45,914 nt of DNA from an uncultured Arsenicibacter sp. (GTDB lineage Bacteria; Bacteroidota; Bacteroidia; Cytophagales; Spirosomataceae). Shown here piece after piece: positions 9,129 through 16,952 of the stretch (positions are counted from its first letter, which is position 1; the number at the start of each line of letters is the position of its first letter). Location of the stretch: contig NZ_CAMFHL010000029.1 in NCBI RefSeq assembly GCF_945952095.1, positions 1 to 45,914 on the forward strand, in the 5' to 3' direction. The translations under genes and the position numbers were made by a program. The notes below the pieces were generated by a model that saw nothing but the letters and a program-made list of their open reading frames with translations, had not been told where the DNA came from and ran no database searches.

Positions 9129-10070
9129 CTACTCCTTCCCGACCAGCAACGGGTGAAACCGTAAGCCGTTGAGGCGGTTGTATTCCAGCGAAGGGGCCGC
9201 AATTTTCATAAACTGGGCGGTACCGATAAACCGCTGCCACGAGGGATTCAGGGTCCGGATGCGGGAAAAATCTGCGTCCGGTGAGAGAAAGAACTGCCGG
9301 TAGCGCTCAAAATGCAGCTCCTTGCCGGACGCATCCAGCACCCGGGGATTTTCATGCCCGCCGATCATTCCGCTCCCGCTGTAACCAACGGCCAGATTAA
9401 GCCAGCGCGGAAACTGCGGGCCCACCGGCAACACCGACGCCACATTCATCGACAGCCAGTATTGCTGGGCATTGTAATCCTTCAGCAGTTGTACACCGGT
9501 TGTCTTGCCCAGCAGGTTCGGGCGGTATTGCGCATAGATGCTTTTGCGCCAGCCGTATTTCAGGTTCACCTTTTGCTCACCCCATGCATACTGCTGCCCG
9601 ACAAATAAGGCCGTACCGGCCACATTGGCCACCATATCGCCCTTCGAAAAGCCCCAGCCTTCCGAATAACCGTCATAGACTTCCAGGGTCGATTGAAACA
9701 GCAGCGCCAGCAGGCCACCGGTCAGAATAGATGCCCGTTCGTTGACTCCACTCCACCGAAAAAGCTCGTAGCCGCCACGGCTCATCAGGTAGGCCGTCGC
9801 CGAATGCCCCACCTTGTCCATCTGCAACCATTCCCGGTTGTCGTTGAAGGTATGAAACGGCACACTTTTTTTATACCACTGTTTCTTCAGCATCAGCAGG
9901 GTCAGGCCGTAAAACACAGCCGTACCGGCCACCACCCCGATAAACCGGCCTTTATTGATTCCCCCCGGCTCGGGCGGTGTCACGACTGGTGTGAGTGATT
10001 GCGCCATTACCGGACATATCAACAGCCAGCCGGCCAACCCCATCCATATGGTTTTCCGCACGTTACTCAT
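9129..10070 (-). CDS. DUF2279 (YfiM-like) predicted membrane/periplasmic protein
   Basis: From ATG 10070 (MSNVRKTI) the protein has 313 residues, beginning with a signal peptide (MGLAGWLLICPVMAQ). A second hydrophobic stretch (FIGVVAGTAVFYGLTLLML) follows. The core DNREWLQMDKVGHSATAYLMSR, then GLLALLFQSTLEVYDGYSEGWGFSKGDMVANVAG, matches DUF2279, a YfiM-like envelope family with conserved DKxGH and D(G)xSxxxGFSxxDxxAN motifs. The C-terminal half looks like an outer-membrane beta-rich region. Function is unknown. It is divergently arranged from the 10241 gene across 170 bp. An earlier in-frame start at 10088 is possible but puts six polar residues before the signal peptide. Confidence 0.7.
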   Translation of the reverse strand: MSNVRKTIWMGLAGWLLICPVMAQSLTPVVTPPEPGGINKGRFIGVVAGTAVFYGLTLLMLKKQWYKKSVPFHTFNDNREWLQMDKVGHSATAYLMSRGGYELFRWSGVNERASILTGGLLALLFQSTLEVYDGYSEGWGFSKGDMVANVAGTALFVGQQYAWGEQKVNLKYGWRKSIYAQYRPNLLGKTTGVQLLKDYNAQQYWLSMNVASVLPVGPQFPRWLNLAVGYSGSGMIGGHENPRVLDASGKELHFERYRQFFLSPDADFSRIRTLNPSWQRFIGTAQFMKIAAPSLEYNRLNGLRFHPLLVGKE

Positions 10071-10240
10071 GCCGCGAAGTTCGGGCAAAAAACTGACAGC
10101 CGCTCTCCCACCTCCGAAAGTTTTTGGCCGCCTGAGCCAACGGCCTGCCGCGGACGATTACGGTTTGATAATCTGTTTCCCCATCGTAAATCAGCCGGAA
10201 TCGCCGTATCTTTCGCCCATCACGAAGTCATTACCCACTC

Positions 10241-11932
10241 ATGCATCAGTCTCCGCCTCTAACGCGCGCGCAGGCATCGCGCACCGCCATCGAACGATTG
10301 TACATCTCGATGCGTCAATTATTTAACCGTGGCTTTTATAAACCGTCAGGCGTATCAGCCGAAGAAATGCGGCGGGCCCTGCTGACCCTGAATCCCGAAA
10401 TTTACGGCTCCGTCAACGACCCGCAGCGCGTCGAACTCGACGGCCTTGTCTACGTCATGGACCGCCTGCCGAAAGGCATCGAGGCTTGCCGGATTATTAC
10501 CCTGGCGTCGAAAGAAGGGTATGAACACTCCCATTTTCCGGTCCTGGTCCCGGCCAAACGCCGCCGTAACTGCTACCGGATCGATCAGGAGCAGATGGTG
10601 ATTGAAGTCACCAACGGCCGCAGTGAAATCTACGATATCCTGACCCACCTGACGTTTATGTACATGGAAGCCGACAAAATCCGGCGCAACGCCTTTGAAG
10701 GCCGTGGCAGCAAACAGCGGGAATGGGAAAAACTGGAGGCCATTGTGCAATCGGGCGGAAAGGTTGCCGAAGATGAACGCGAACTGGCGCTGACCTACCT
10801 GAGCTCGATTCTGGGCCGGACCTTTGAGGAAACGCAGCAGGCCTACCAGCGTTTTGACGAAACGGCCGGCACCAATACCGGTCTTTTTCAGATCGTTTAC
10901 GGCCTCGGCAAAACCTCGATCCGCGAAGCAAACGAAGGTATCGACCGCGAAATTAACTTCACGCTGATGCTGCGCGAACGCATCGGTCAACACCTCTACG
11001 GCGAACGCTGGGCCAACCGCATCAAGGAATACATCTGGGAACAGGGCCTGCAGGAGCGGCCCATCCATATTATCAGTGCCAACCCGCACAGCGTTGTCAA
11101 CAGTCTCTATGCCCCGGCGGCACTGGCCGACAGCGTGTCCTGGGACTCTATTTATGACCTCGCCCTGACCCTCAGCCAGCCGTCGCAGCGGGCATTGGGT
11201 CAGCAGGTGTTCAGTTATGCGCGTGAGCATGGCCTGCATGTGCTCGAAGATCAGGCCGGCACCAGCCTGCTTGTGCAGCTGATTGATACAGCCGACATCG
11301 AGATTGCGAAGCTGTCGCCCGACATCATTCATAATCCGGAGAGCATCGCCACTGAAAAACCCCTGCTGCTGGTGATGGATTATGCATTCGGCGAACAGGC
11401 GTTTGAAACAATGGACGAACTGCTCAAACCGTTCAAAATCAACGGTGAGTCGTTTCCGCTGAACGTAGCGTCGATTTCGATTATGGGCAAAGCCGGTATC
11501 CTGACCGGCGATAAGGGCGATCTGATGATTCCGACCGCGCACATCTTCGAAGGCACCGCCGACAACTATCCGCTGGACAATGACTTCACAAAAGCTGACT
11601 TTGATGAATATGGCATCGACGCTTTTGAAGGAGCCATGATTACGGTATTGGGCACATCGTTGCAGAATAAGGATGTACTGAGCTACTTCAAAAACTCATC
11701 GTGGCAGGCCATCGGGCTTGAAATGGAAGGCGCTCATTACCAGAAAGCCATTCAGGCACAGGCTAAAATCCGGAAAAGTATTGCCGCTAATGTGAAGGTG
11801 CGGTATGCATACTATGCCTCGGACAACCCGCTTATTACCGGTGCGACCCTGGCCTCCGGCAGTCTGGGTACAATCGGCGTCAAACCTACTTATGTGATCA
11901 CGGTAAAATGTCTGGAAAAGATTTTTAAGTAG
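10241..11932 (+). CDS. Large conserved protein with nucleoside-phosphorylase-like C-terminus (DUF6909-like)
   Basis: This 563-residue cytoplasmic protein has no signal peptide. The N-terminal third (LYISMRQLFNRGFYKPSGVSAEEMRRALL) is not a domain I can name from motifs. The C-terminal part carries IGLEMEGAHYQKAI and ITGATLASGSLGTIGVKPTYVITVKCL, which resemble the phosphorylase-superfamily pattern in which a Glu-Met-Glu segment binds the ribose of a nucleoside. I therefore place it tentatively near the DUF6909 family and AMP-nucleosidase/phosphorylase folds. A nucleotide-salvage or nucleotide-signal role is inference. A TATCTTTC box at 10207-10214 differs by one base from the Bacteroidota -7 consensus. 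A strong hairpin follows the gene. Confidence 0.6.
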   Translation: MHQSPPLTRAQASRTAIERLYISMRQLFNRGFYKPSGVSAEEMRRALLTLNPEIYGSVNDPQRVELDGLVYVMDRLPKGIEACRIITLASKEGYEHSHFPVLVPAKRRRNCYRIDQEQMVIEVTNGRSEIYDILTHLTFMYMEADKIRRNAFEGRGSKQREWEKLEAIVQSGGKVAEDERELALTYLSSILGRTFEETQQAYQRFDETAGTNTGLFQIVYGLGKTSIREANEGIDREINFTLMLRERIGQHLYGERWANRIKEYIWEQGLQERPIHIISANPHSVVNSLYAPAALADSVSWDSIYDLALTLSQPSQRALGQQVFSYAREHGLHVLEDQAGTSLLVQLIDTADIEIAKLSPDIIHNPESIATEKPLLLVMDYAFGEQAFETMDELLKPFKINGESFPLNVASISIMGKAGILTGDKGDLMIPTAHIFEGTADNYPLDNDFTKADFDEYGIDAFEGAMITVLGTSLQNKDVLSYFKNSSWQAIGLEMEGAHYQKAIQAQAKIRKSIAANVKVRYAYYASDNPLITGATLASGSLGTIGVKPTYVITVKCLEKIFK

Positions 11933-11958
11933 TGGAGTACCACCTCTTCCCGACATAA

Positions 11959-11990
11959 AAAGCGGCATGGCTCGTGAGCCATGCCGCTTT
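11959..11990 (+). terminator. Terminator after the phosphorylase-like gene
   Basis: A perfect 15-bp stem (11959-11973 with 11976-11990, core GCGGCATGGCTC) with a 2-nt loop is followed by TTTCCCCTTTT. It lies 27 bp after the stop. Confidence 0.85.
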
Positions 11991-12151
11991 CCCCTTTTAC
12001 GGGTTCTGTGAACTAGTTTATTTTTTCTGCGAATGAATTCTATGATAATCAACCTGTTAATACGCTATTACTAGTTTATAACAAATAGCTTCTTCTATTC
12101 TGAGCAGAACCCGGATCATTAACTTGTATTACAATTATTTCATTATTGAAG

Positions 12152-12230
12152 CACGCTTAACCCGATTGCGACGGGGCCGAAGAACAGGCCGCATTTGTCC
12201 CCCATTCCCGGCGACAATCGGGCAAGCGTG
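12152..12230. repeat. Long inverted repeat with structured loop
   Basis: Left arm 12152-12168 (CACGCTTAACCCGATTG) pairs with right arm 12215-12230 (CAATCGGGCAAGCGTG), interrupted by a one- or two-base bulge. The 46-nt loop contains further complementary runs (GGGG near 12172 with CCCC near 12200, and GGCC twice). This could be a structured RNA, a terminator-like element or remnant of a mobile palindrome. No T run follows. Confidence 0.55.
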
Positions 12231-12745
12231 ACCAGGCAAGAGAGTTAACTCTCCGTATCGTATCATCCTGCCGGATGCTTAATTCAATAGTTCTGTTTTG
12301 AGAATTTTTCGGTAACCAACAGCTTTTCTACAAAAACTGAGCTTTTTGCAGGATTGGCTAACGTTTATAATAATCCTTCAAGTGCGGCCAAAAGGATTTT
12401 ATAGAACAATGCTAAATTGTATTTTTTCCGATTACATCAGCTAACTTATACAATCTATAATCATTAATCAAATATTAAGACATATTATTTTACAATTCAC
12501 CTAAAATTCAGATTATTTTTAAAGTATTTCTACATTTTAACCAATTTTTATTCTAAATCACAAGTATACATAATTAGCAGAAAGAATATCTTGATGACGA
12601 ATTCAAAAACCTATATCTATTAATTTATCACATTTATTGCAGCATATAGCCCATTTTTTAACCAATATTTCTTCATTTAACATGTTTTTCAAAAAAAATA
12701 GCAAAAATTCAAACCTTTGCATGCAACATATAAATTGAACTTTAT

Positions 12746-12753
12746 TACTTTTG
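12746..12753 (+). promoter_or_regulatory. Putative -7 box (TACTTTTG) for the aminotransferase locus
   Basis: TACTTTTG fits the Bacteroidota TAnnTTTG consensus exactly. A TTTG at 12716-12719 lies 26 bp upstream, slightly far for the usual -33 spacing. It would give a leader of roughly 115 nt before ATG 12876. Confidence 0.5.
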
Positions 12754-12875
12754 TGTCGCAGCAGCAACAAATGATTGCAGGCATGCTTTACGAGAATCCA
12801 GGCAAGACGATTTATCTCTGACTTTAACCGGTTCGAATTACAAATCATTAACCGCAACCTAATACAAGCGTAGTT

Positions 12876-14060
12876 ATGTCAAATTCTTTATCTCGTCGTC
12901 AGTGGTTGAAATCCGGTCTGTTAGCCTCAGCCGGTACCATGGCTCTGCCTGCATTTGTTAACGAAGCTTACGCTACCGCACTGACCGGCCCTTATGGTAC
13001 GGTATATGCTGACCGCGAACGTGAGCTTGCCTTCGAAGCCGCTTTGGCAGCAGCCCCGCAACTGAAAGCCCGGCTGTCGGCCAACGAAAACCCGTGGGGG
13101 CCTTCGGTAAAAGCCAAGGAAGCACTCATTAAATCCGTTGACTCTTCCTTCATGTACGCCGGTCCGGTTGTGATGGAACTCCGGAAGGTGATTGCCGAAC
13201 AGGCCGGTGTTCCAGAAGACCATATCCTGCTCGGTGCGGGATCATCAGAATTGTTGTCGGCCAGCGTCATGATGGCGGCCACGAAAGGAAAAATCCTGAT
13301 GGCAGACCCCTGCTATATTTCAAACCGGGACGACAAGAGTGACAACAGCGGCATGCAGCTTGATAAAGTTGCGCTAACCAAAGACTATCAATACGACCTG
13401 AATGCCATGGCACCCCGCGTGTCGTCGCAGACAAGTCTGGTCTATATCTGTAACCCGAACAACCCGACCGGTGTCATGCTGCCTGCCGAACAACTGCGTT
13501 CGTTCTGCGAAAGCATGTCGCCAAAGGCTCCGGTTCTGGTAGATGAAGCCTACATTGACTATGCGCCTAACCCGAAAACTGACAGCATGGTCGACTGCAT
13601 CCGTAAAGGACAAAACGTCATCGTGCTTCGCACTATGTCAAAGCTGCACGCATTTGCCGGCCTCCGCGTAGGCTACGCCATTGCTCAGCCAGCAATGATT
13701 AAAGAACTCCGGAAATACTGCTCAGGTGGTTTTTCCATCTCTACACCGTCGGCGGCTGCGGCTCTTGCGAGCTTAGCAGACACCGGATTCCAGAATTTTG
13801 CACTTCAGAAAACAAATGAATCGAAGAAGTTCTTATACGACTTCTTAAAACAAGCCGACTACAGTTGGCTACCTTCATCAACAAACTTTGTTTTATTCCC
13901 GCTTCGCATGAAGAGTCAACCCTTTATGGCGAAGATGATGGAAGAAGGCGTCAGCGTCCGCCGCTGGGAATTCGACAACCAGCATTGGTGTCGGGTAAGC
14001 ATCGGCACGCTTGACCAGATGAAAGCCTTCGCAGGAGCTTTCCAGAAAGTGGTAAGCTAA
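12876..14060 (+). CDS. Tat-exported PLP-dependent aminotransferase (histidinol-phosphate aminotransferase-like)
   Basis: This 394-residue protein starts with a twin-arginine signal (SRRQWLKSG, then LLASAGTMALPAFVNEAYA), so it should be exported already folded with its cofactor. The remainder is a class I/II fold-type I aminotransferase: substrate loop SANENPWGPS (68-77), NPNNPTG (193-199), LVDEAY with D223 and Y226, the PLP Schiff-base lysine K256 in RTMSKLHAFAGLRVGY, and a C-terminal arginine for the substrate carboxylate. Sequence motifs are closest to HisC, but cytoplasmic histidine biosynthesis does not fit a Tat signal. A periplasmic amino-acid or amine transaminase is more likely. The next gene is also Tat-exported and handles amines. 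A palindromic repeat separates the two. Confidence 0.88.
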   Translation: MSNSLSRRQWLKSGLLASAGTMALPAFVNEAYATALTGPYGTVYADRERELAFEAALAAAPQLKARLSANENPWGPSVKAKEALIKSVDSSFMYAGPVVMELRKVIAEQAGVPEDHILLGAGSSELLSASVMMAATKGKILMADPCYISNRDDKSDNSGMQLDKVALTKDYQYDLNAMAPRVSSQTSLVYICNPNNPTGVMLPAEQLRSFCESMSPKAPVLVDEAYIDYAPNPKTDSMVDCIRKGQNVIVLRTMSKLHAFAGLRVGYAIAQPAMIKELRKYCSGGFSISTPSAAAALASLADTGFQNFALQKTNESKKFLYDFLKQADYSWLPSSTNFVLFPLRMKSQPFMAKMMEEGVSVRRWEFDNQHWCRVSIGTLDQMKAFAGAFQKVVS

Positions 14061-14064
14061 ATTC

Positions 14065-14160
14065 AAAGAGCGAAAGAGCGGTCCGCCGCGCGGCGAAAGA
14101 GCGAATGAGTGAATTTTATTCATGAAATCACTCTTTCGCTCTCTATCTCTTTCGCTCTTT
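14065..14160. repeat. GAGCGAAAGAG-type palindromic intergenic repeat, copy A
   Basis: The region begins AAAGAGCGAAAGAGCG and ends CTCTTTCGCTCTTT, so its outer ends are reverse complements. Internal blocks (GAAAGAGCGAATGAGTGA and ATCACTCTTTCGCTCT) are also complementary, giving a long imperfect palindrome. The same word set occurs at 19882-19948 and 37518-37648. It occupies nearly all the space between the aminotransferase and the amine oxidase. Confidence 0.8.
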
Positions 14161-14228
14161 ACTTATCTTTATCTCCATGTTTGGCCTCGCCTGGCCCTTT
14201 GTTTACCTTCCAACAAATTTGATTTTGT

Positions 14229-15794
14229 ATGTTAACCAGGCGTGATTTTCTTGAACGCTCCGGTCTGGGTTCGCTTGGCCTTATGGGTCTGGGCATGATT
14301 CCGGAAGCACCGGCCAGCGCGTTTGCCCTTGAGCGGACGGTCGTTGGCAAAAAAGTATTGATCTTAGGGGGCGGTCTGGCTGGTTTATGTTCGGCGTATG
14401 AGCTGGGCAAACTGGGCTACCAATGTACCATACTCGAAGCCCGCTCACGGGTCGGTGGCCGTGTATGGACGGTCCGGAAAGGCACAACCGAAACCGAAAC
14501 CGGCGGAACGGCCCAGTCCTGTCAGTATGATCAGGGACTGTTTTTCAATGCCGGGGCCGGCCGCATTCCGCATACCCATGCGCTGACGCTGCAATACTGC
14601 CGCGAACTGGGGGTGAAGCTGGTGCCGTTTCTGAACGTAAACGAATCGGCCTACCTCTACATGGAAGGCAGCGGTCCGCTGGCCAACCGCGCAATCCGCC
14701 AGCGGGAATTTCACAATGACCTGCGGGGCTTTACGGCCGAACTGCTCGCCAAAGTGGCTAATCAGCAGTCGCTCGACAGTGCGATGACCAAAGATGATGT
14801 GGAACAGCTCACAGAGTTCCTGCGTATGGAAGGCGATCTGAGTCCGGATCTGCTCTACAAAAGTACCGAACGGCGGGGCTTCAAAACACCGCAGGGCGCG
14901 GGTGACGCCCCGGGTGAATTCAGCGAGGCCCACCGCCTGCTCGATTACATCCGGTCGGGAATTTTCCACCCCTCCCTGTCGAACTACGGCGAGTATACCC
15001 TGTATCAGCAACCGCCCATGCTGCAGCCGCCCAATGGCATGGACGAGATTCCGAAAGCCTTTGAAAAACAGCTCGCCGGTAAGATTCTGTACGGAGCTGA
15101 AATTACCGAAATCCGGAAAACGCAGCCCGGGGTGCGGGTGGTTTATACCGACAAGAAAACCGGTGCCAAAAAAGAACTGACCGGCGATTATGCCATCTGT
15201 GCGATTCCGCTGCCGGTACTGCGCAAAATTCCGTCTGATTTGTCCCCTGCCGTTCAGCGTGCTGCCGACTTTGTACCCTATGTCAATACCGGCAAAATCG
15301 GTCTGGCGTTCAAACGGCGTTTCTGGGAAGAAGATGACCACATTTATGGTGGTCTGTCGAAAACCAACATGGACATCAACCAGATCATTTACCCGTCGCA
15401 GGACATTATGGGTAAAGGCGGGGTGCTCTGGGGCTATTACAACTTCAACGAAAAAGCCGTAAAGCTCGGGAACATGTCGCTGAAAGAACGGGAAGCCCTG
15501 GCGCTGGAACAAGGCGGCAAAATTCACCCGCAGTATAAACAGGAATTTGCCTCGTCATTCTCGCTGGCGTGGCAGAAAATCCCGTATAATCAGGGTGGCT
15601 GGGCCAACTGGTCGACCGAAGCGCGGAACCGCCACTACAAAGCACTGACCAGGCCCGACGATGATATTTACTTTGCCGGCGAACACGTCAGCTACCTGAC
15701 CGCCTGGATGGCCGGCGCCCTTGAATCGGCACGGATGGTGGTCGGGCAATTACACAAACGAGTTAGTCAGACAGCAGCTATTAACGGTAAATAA
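14229..15794 (+). CDS. Tat-exported flavin-dependent amine oxidase (monoamine/L-amino-acid oxidase family)
   Basis: This 521-residue protein begins with a twin-arginine signal (LTRRDFLERSGLGSLGLMGLG, cleavage near PASA). An FAD-binding Rossmann motif follows: VLILGGGLAGLCSAYELGKLG (GxGxxG at about 47-52, ribose-binding E70), then ARSRVGGRVW. The C-terminal FAD motif DDIYFAGEHVSYLTAWMAGALESARMVV is near 478-505. This arrangement is the flavin amine oxidase family (PF01593), which oxidises primary amines or L-amino acids, releasing hydrogen peroxide and ammonia. Tat export is expected since FAD is loaded in the cytoplasm. The gene ends 16 bp before the Hint-domain gene, making a likely operon. 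The substrate is unknown. Confidence 0.9.
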   Translation: MLTRRDFLERSGLGSLGLMGLGMIPEAPASAFALERTVVGKKVLILGGGLAGLCSAYELGKLGYQCTILEARSRVGGRVWTVRKGTTETETGGTAQSCQYDQGLFFNAGAGRIPHTHALTLQYCRELGVKLVPFLNVNESAYLYMEGSGPLANRAIRQREFHNDLRGFTAELLAKVANQQSLDSAMTKDDVEQLTEFLRMEGDLSPDLLYKSTERRGFKTPQGAGDAPGEFSEAHRLLDYIRSGIFHPSLSNYGEYTLYQQPPMLQPPNGMDEIPKAFEKQLAGKILYGAEITEIRKTQPGVRVVYTDKKTGAKKELTGDYAICAIPLPVLRKIPSDLSPAVQRAADFVPYVNTGKIGLAFKRRFWEEDDHIYGGLSKTNMDINQIIYPSQDIMGKGGVLWGYYNFNEKAVKLGNMSLKEREALALEQGGKIHPQYKQEFASSFSLAWQKIPYNQGGWANWSTEARNRHYKALTRPDDDIYFAGEHVSYLTAWMAGALESARMVVGQLHKRVSQTAAINGK

Positions 15795-15810
15795 TTTACC
15801 AGAGTAAACC

Positions 15811-16746
15811 ATGAAAAAACTCCTTTACGTAAGTCTCGCCCTGCTGATAAACGTCGCGGCATGGGCACAGGAAGAAAAGCGCGGCATCACCACCGCGGAG
15901 TTTACGGCTGCAAAAGCCGCTACGTTTAAAAACCTTGAAAAAGACTCGTACTTCAAATCGGGTGGCCTGGTGTTTGACCGTAACGACGAGAAACCGCCGT
16001 ATACCTTTAAGTTTAGTGACGGGCTGGAACGCAAGGTCTACCTGTACAGTCTCTTCGGCGCCGAAGACATGAAGTCGGTCGGGAGCCTCGCCGTTTTCAC
16101 CTGGTCGAAGAGCCCGAAACCGTTGCTGGTTTGCATCCCGAACACACTGGCCGACAAAGCGATCTGGGGGCAGTATATCGATGATCTGAAAGACGGTGCC
16201 AAACAGGCTGACGGTTTTGCCGTATGCCTGGCCTTTGCCTTGTCGCGCGAATTTTCGGGGGGAGCCAAAGCGGAAGGCGCTAAAGCCGGCGAAAAAGACC
16301 ACAATGAGTTCTGTTTTCCGGCTGACACCTATATTTCGCTGGCAAACGGCCTCGAAAAACGCATGGATGCCATTCAGTCGGGTGACGTGATTGCCGGTTT
16401 CGGGGATCAGACCGTAACGGCCGTAACCGTTCACGAAGGCGCGTTTGCACTCACTCAGGTTGTGGTTCGTCCGGTAGAAAGTGTACTGGCAGCAAAAAAT
16501 GCAGGTCATACCCTGATGATGCTCGAAGCAACCGCCAATCACCCGATCCTGACAGCAGCCGGTCGCAAGGCCATGGGCTCGCTGACCAAAGGTGATTACG
16601 TTTTCGTTGCCAATGGCAGCAGCTATCAACTGGCCGAGGTCGTGGCGACACACGCTAATGCCCGCCAGACCAGCCGGGTTTATTCAATTAATACCCAAAA
16701 CGGACTGTCGGTAATCAACGGCGTCGTTACTTTAGACAAACAGTAA
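15811..16746 (+). CDS. Secreted protein with C-terminal Hint (intein/hedgehog-fold) domain
   Basis: This 311-residue protein has a Sec signal peptide (MKKLLYVSLALLINVAAWAQ). Residues 21-160 form an N-terminal domain I do not recognise (KPPYTFKFSDGLERKVYLYSLFG), ending in an Ala/Gly/Lys linker. At C168 a Hint domain starts: CFPADTYISLANGLEKRMDAIQSGD (block A), then TANHPIL with T241 and H244 in the intein B-block TxxH pattern, and a final strand VYSINTQNGLSVINGVV. The protein stops at TLDKQ and lacks the terminal His-Asn plus +1 Cys/Ser/Thr needed for splicing. The family expectation is N-S acyl shift and cleavage before C168, leaving a thioester-activated N-terminal product. What receives that product is unknown. 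It is tightly linked to the amine oxidase. Confidence 0.8.
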   Translation: MKKLLYVSLALLINVAAWAQEEKRGITTAEFTAAKAATFKNLEKDSYFKSGGLVFDRNDEKPPYTFKFSDGLERKVYLYSLFGAEDMKSVGSLAVFTWSKSPKPLLVCIPNTLADKAIWGQYIDDLKDGAKQADGFAVCLAFALSREFSGGAKAEGAKAGEKDHNEFCFPADTYISLANGLEKRMDAIQSGDVIAGFGDQTVTAVTVHEGAFALTQVVVRPVESVLAAKNAGHTLMMLEATANHPILTAAGRKAMGSLTKGDYVFVANGSSYQLAEVVATHANARQTSRVYSINTQNGLSVINGVVTLDKQ

Positions 16747-16770
16747 GCTAATTCTATATTCCTTTTCATA

Positions 16771-16804
16771 AACGCCCGGTCAGTCTTTTCCGGGCGTTTT
16801 TTTT
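16771..16804 (+). terminator. Terminator after the Hint gene
   Basis: Perfect stem AACGCCCGG (16771-16779) with CCGGGCGTT (16790-16798), running into eight T residues. It closes the oxidase-Hint operon. Confidence 0.9.
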
Positions 16805-16872
16805 ATCTCTTTGCCAAAACCTGAATTCAGGTAAGTTACGGTGTAACCGAAGCCATAGTTAAAGTTTTACCG

Positions 16873-16880
16873 TATCTTTG
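16873..16880 (+). promoter_or_regulatory. Putative -7 box (TATCTTTG) for the GT39-like gene
   Basis: TATCTTTG is an exact TAnnTTTG match, 73 bp before the TTG start. No clear -33 TTTG is visible at the expected distance. Confidence 0.45.
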
Positions 16881-16952
16881 GGCAATCATCCACGACCAGC
16901 AATTCTATAAATCCCCGCCTTTCGGCCTGCTAAAATCTTATCATCTATCCGT

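Larger units (their letters stand above)
11991..12875. other. AT-rich 0.9-kb intergenic gap without a supported gene
   Basis: No conserved coding region is visible. From about 12290 the base composition turns strongly AT-rich, unlike the roughly 50% GC of flanking genes, and stop codons crowd all frames except one 84-codon minus-strand frame (12603-12857) of low-complexity content. The GC-richer island at 12152-12290 contains a large inverted repeat. The last 130 bases hold the likely promoter and leader of the aminotransferase. Confidence 0.6.

Noticed and set aside
10355..11542. 395-codon open frame on the minus strand
   Set aside because: Antisense to the phosphorylase-like gene, no domain or start signal of its own.
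12603..12857. 84-codon minus-strand frame in the AT-rich gap
   Set aside because: Low-complexity, AT-driven content with no conserved motif; it overlaps the likely promoter of the aminotransferase.
12876..14060. Histidine biosynthesis hisC
   Set aside because: Motifs are HisC-like but a twin-arginine export signal and the absence of other his genes argue against that pathway.
14065..14160. CRISPR array
   Set aside because: Repeat units are degenerate, only a few bases long and not separated by unique spacers; no cas gene is nearby.
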